Shown piece by piece: positions 61,351 to 64,000 of a stretch of DNA of 64,000 nucleotides. The position numbers and the translations under genes are program-made. The DNA is from Bradyrhizobium sp. RD5-C2 (GTDB lineage Bacteria; Pseudomonadota; Alphaproteobacteria; Rhizobiales; Xanthobacteraceae): contig NZ_BOVL01000059.1 of NCBI RefSeq assembly GCF_019972155.1, forward strand, positions 47,213-111,212. The letters are read 5' to 3'. Under the pieces are notes generated by a model. That model made no database searches and was not told the DNA's origin. It saw nothing but the letters and a program-made list of their open reading frames with translations. The first letter of the stretch is position 1, and the number at the start of each line of letters is the position of its first letter.

Positions 61351-61960
61351 CGCCCGCGGGCCTCAGTGCCCGCGCCGCGGCGGTCGGGGTCTGGTCCGAG
61401 ACGATCACGTTCGCATGCTGGGTGATGGTGCCGACGATGGCGTTGCCGCCGTCCTCCACCTTCACATTCTGCACGGTGATGGCGGGCTCGCGCTGGCTGC
61501 GGTAGCGGGTCAGCGCGTCGATCTGGGCGGGAAAGGTGCGGGTGAGCCGGCCGAGCGCCCGCGCAGCGCTGTCGTGCTGGGCGAGGTCGTCGGCATGCGC
61601 GAGGTGATGGGCGCAGCGCATCGCCATCACATGCACCGACACCATCTGCGCCACCAGCATGGCCTCGATGGAATCCCGCGGGCCAATGCTCTTCACCATC
61701 GAGATCATGAAGGCGAGGTTGAGCTCGCAGGGCTTGCCGCCGCTGACGCTGGCCTTGACCAATTGCCGCAGGATGCCGTCCATCGCCTCGCGATCGGCGG
61801 CGCCCAGCGCGTTCGCCATCAGCGCTTCGCCGAGCTTCCGGTCGGGATGGTCGATCGCGTATCCGCGCCGCGAGAGCTTTATGCGCGGCGTCGCGGTGGC
61901 TTGGCTCTGGCCGGTTGCGGCGGGCATCGTCGGCACGGTGATGTCGGGTGCAGTCGTCAT
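61301..61960 (-). CDS. Conserved hypothetical protein (partner of HGG-motif protein)
   Basis: A 219-residue protein from ATG 61960; the longer upstream frame is unconserved. The N-terminal 40 residues are disordered (MTTAPDITVPTMPAATGQSQATATP). The core is helical (KLGEALMANALGAADREAMDGILRQLVKASVSGGKPCELNLAFMISMVKSIGPRDSIEAMLVAQMVSVHVMAM), and the tail holds EPAITVQNVKVEDGGNAIVGTITQHA. The stop overlaps the start of the truncated HGG gene by ATGA, showing that this family is normally translated with the HGG-motif protein. Function unknown. Confidence 0.75.
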   Translation of the reverse strand: MTTAPDITVPTMPAATGQSQATATPRIKLSRRGYAIDHPDRKLGEALMANALGAADREAMDGILRQLVKASVSGGKPCELNLAFMISMVKSIGPRDSIEAMLVAQMVSVHVMAMRCAHHLAHADDLAQHDSAARALGRLTRTFPAQIDALTRYRSQREPAITVQNVKVEDGGNAIVGTITQHANVIVSDQTPTAAARALRPAGAGRRHDVADAGRDPQA

Positions 61961-62368
61961 GTCGATGGTCTCCAGAACGCGCGCGGCACGCGCAGGCGAT
62001 CGCTCGCTGCGGGCGCCGGTGCGATGTCGATTGTGGGGAGGGGTTTTGGTCGCAAGCGCAATCGTCGCGCCCGTTGTTGCGGGCGAGGGGCGCTTGCACG
62101 ATTTCGGAATATTGGAAATGTACCCCTGAGTTGCCCGACGTGTCAAGGTGCCACGTCGAGCGCCGGCGGCCAGCCGCTTACTGTGCATGGGGTTGTTTTC
62201 GATATTTTGGCTGCGCGCCCCCGCGGCGGGGAGTTCCGCCACCGTTAGGCGCAGTCATGCCGGCACGGCACGGCGATAGCCGTGCTTTCGGGTACCGCGC
62301 GCCGGCTGGATCATTATACTGCCCCGAACGTTGCGACCAGGCGCGGCCTGACAGATGAGCGAGACCCG

Positions 62369-64000
62369 ATGAGCGAGACCATTGGCTTCCCCGATCCCGA
62401 CCTCGATCTGTCCGATGGTTTCAAGCCGCATACCTCGCATTGGGGCGTGTTCTCGGCGCGGCTCGGCCAACAAGGTCTCGAAGTCCGGCCCTATGGCGGC
62501 GATCCCGATCCGAACGGCATCATCAACAACTTCCCCGGCGCGCTGCGCCATCAGGCGCGCATCGCCCAGCCTGCGATCCGCCGCGGCTGGCTCGAGCGCG
62601 GGCCCGGTCCCGACGATCGCCGCGGCCGCGATGAGTTCGTCTCGGTCAGCTGGGAGCAGGCGCTCGACCTGCTCGGCGGCGAACTCGGACGGATCCGCGA
62701 CACGGTCGGCCCCGGCGCGGTGTTCGGCGGCTCCTATGGCTGGTCGAGCGCGGGCCGCTTCCATCACGCGCAGAGCCAGGTGCATCGCTTTCTCAACATC
62801 GCACTCGGCGGCTATGTGCGTTCGGTGAACACCTATTCCTCCGGCGCGTCCTCGGTGCTGCTGCCGCAGATCCTCGCCGGCTACGAGGACATCACCAAGC
62901 GCAACGTCACCTGGGAGCAGATCGCGGCCGAGACCGACATCGTGCTGGCGTTCGGCGGCATGGCGCTGAAGAACTCCATGGTGGCGGGCGGCTCGATCAG
63001 CAAGCATGTCGAGCGCGGTGCGATGGAAGCAGCGCACCGGCGCGGCTGCCAGTTCATCCTGGTCAGCCCGCTGCGCGACGATCTGCCGGTCGAGGCCGGC
63101 GCCGAATGGCTGACCGCATTGCCCGGCACCGACACCGCGCTGATGCTCGGCATCGTCCACACGCTCGTCAGCGAGGACCTGCACGACCAGGCGTTCCTCG
63201 ATCGCTACACCGAGGGCTGGCCGGTGTTCCTGCGCTATCTGACCGGCGAGAGCGACGGTGTGCCGAAGAGCGCCGAATGGGCCGCCGCGATCTGCGGCAT
63301 CGACGCCGGCACGATCAGGACGCTCGCGCGGCGGCTTGCCGGACGGCGCGCGCTGATCACCGTGTCGCACTCGCTGCAGCGCGCCGAGCATGGCGAGCAG
63401 CCGGTGTGGATGGGCATGGTTCTGGCGGCGGCGCTCGGCCAGATTGGGCTGCCCGGCGGCGGCTACGCCTATTCGCTCGGCGCAATCGGCTATTACGGGC
63501 GTCGCGTCAACGCGGTACCCGGACCGACGCTGGGGCAAGGCCGCAACGGCGTCGCCGACTTCATTCCGGTGGCGCGCATCGCCGACATGCTGCTCAATCC
63601 CGGCACCACCTATCGCTACAACGGCGAGACGCGAACCTATCCGGATATCCGCCTCGTCTATTGGGCCGGCGGCAATCCGTTCCACCATCACCAGGACCTC
63701 AACCGCCTGCGCAAGGCGTTTGCGCGGCTCGACACGCTGGTCGTGCATGAGCTCGCCTGGACCGCCTCCGCGCGCCACGCCGACATCGTGTTGCCTGCGA
63801 CCATGACGCTGGAGCGCGAGGACATCGGCTATTCCACCAACGATCCCTTGATGGTCGCGATGCACCGGATCGCCGAGCCGTTCGGCCTCGCCCGCGACGA
63901 CTACGACATCTTCGCCGATCTCGCCGAGCGGTTAGGGGCCCGCGAGCCGTTCACCGAGGGGCGCACGTCGCGAGAGTGGCTGGGGGGGCTCTTCGAGCCG
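62369..64000 (+). CDS. Molybdopterin sulfoxide/N-oxide reductase, partial
   Basis: The first 544 residues of a DMSO-reductase family enzyme related to biotin sulfoxide reductase (BisC) and TMAO reductase (TorA); the gene runs off the window end. Start ATG 62369 is preferred to ATG 62355. No signal peptide is seen, which fits a cytoplasmic BisC-type enzyme. The molybdenum-ligand region is FGGSYGWSSAGRFHHAQSQVHRF (Ser127 as likely ligand). Also visible are GGMALKNSMVAGGSISKHV, VSPLRDDLPVEAGAEWLTALPGTDTALMLGI and IRLVYWAGGNPFHHHQDLNRL. The intergenic space 61961-62368 shows no gene. Confidence 0.9.
   Translation, partial: MSETIGFPDPDLDLSDGFKPHTSHWGVFSARLGQQGLEVRPYGGDPDPNGIINNFPGALRHQARIAQPAIRRGWLERGPGPDDRRGRDEFVSVSWEQALDLLGGELGRIRDTVGPGAVFGGSYGWSSAGRFHHAQSQVHRFLNIALGGYVRSVNTYSSGASSVLLPQILAGYEDITKRNVTWEQIAAETDIVLAFGGMALKNSMVAGGSISKHVERGAMEAAHRRGCQFILVSPLRDDLPVEAGAEWLTALPGTDTALMLGIVHTLVSEDLHDQAFLDRYTEGWPVFLRYLTGESDGVPKSAEWAAAICGIDAGTIRTLARRLAGRRALITVSHSLQRAEHGEQPVWMGMVLAAALGQIGLPGGGYAYSLGAIGYYGRRVNAVPGPTLGQGRNGVADFIPVARIADMLLNPGTTYRYNGETRTYPDIRLVYWAGGNPFHHHQDLNRLRKAFARLDTLVVHELAWTASARHADIVLPATMTLEREDIGYSTNDPLMVAMHRIAEPFGLARDDYDIFADLAERLGAREPFTEGRTSREWLGGLFEP

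Noticed and set aside
62255..63865. 536-codon minus-strand frame opposite the sulfoxide reductase
   Set aside because: Antisense shadow of a gene with clear family motifs.

Overview
The window looks like a chromosomal segment of a Bradyrhizobium-type alphaproteobacterium. It is GC-rich with strong G/C third positions. It carries an RpoD with the long rhizobial insert, an RpoH, a DnaG resembling Bradyrhizobium primases, a clade II chlorite dismutase nearly identical in layout to the Nitrobacter enzyme, several DUF6894 paralogues, and the palindromic intergenic repeats typical of rhizobia. The assignment is inferred from protein character, not from a database search.

Layout. 0-8.4 kb: TetR regulator, small DUF6894 protein, PepSY membrane protein, adenylate cyclase/TPR protein, N-formylglutamate amidohydrolase, a transglutaminase pair and a gamma-glutamylcyclotransferase-like protein. 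8.4-14 kb: chlorite dismutase, then the dnaG-rpoD core. 14-24 kb: CHAT/TPR protease-like protein, SnoaL-like protein, lytic transglycosylase, FRG-domain protein, SDR, response regulator, dienelactone hydrolase and LysE exporter. 24-32.5 kb: a 24-residue Lys/Ala mini-protein with its own terminator, diguanylate cyclase, amidase, L,D-transpeptidase, secreted small proteins, CarD, RpoH and RluD. 32.5-38.7 kb: Rieske protein, PQQ alcohol dehydrogenase with the lanthanide-type Asp pair, and a two-subunit molybdenum hydroxylase. 39.2 kb: tRNA-Glu(CUC). 39.8-44.4 kb: a run of small stress-type genes. Four EcfG-like promoters (GGAAC-N16-CGTT, one ending CATT) lie at 35.9, 39.8, 42.0 and 44.4 kb, so this zone is probably under general stress response control. 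44.4-48.8 kb: a TPR/O-GlcNAc-transferase-like gene bordered by a truncated copy of the MFS transporter gene that lies on its other side; that transporter and a divergent TetR gene share a perfect 21-bp inverted repeat. 49.5-55 kb: a compact three-gene cluster of exported proteins (small secreted protein, membrane-anchored SGNH hydrolase, 895-residue secreted protein) that I cannot match to a named system. 55-64 kb: a FabF paralogue, then a lower-GC accessory stretch with two orphan secreted proteins, a frameshifted VapE remnant, an HGG-motif protein and a HEPN-like gene inserted in a duplicated gene junction. The window ends inside a molybdopterin sulfoxide reductase gene.

The best candidates for undescribed biology are the SGNH/secreted-protein cluster (49.57-54.95 kb), the HEPN gene sitting in a rearranged gene pair (59.8-62.0 kb), and the clustered EcfG-like promoters driving DUF6894 and other tiny proteins. 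No CRISPR array, rRNA operon, intact insertion sequence or integrase was seen.
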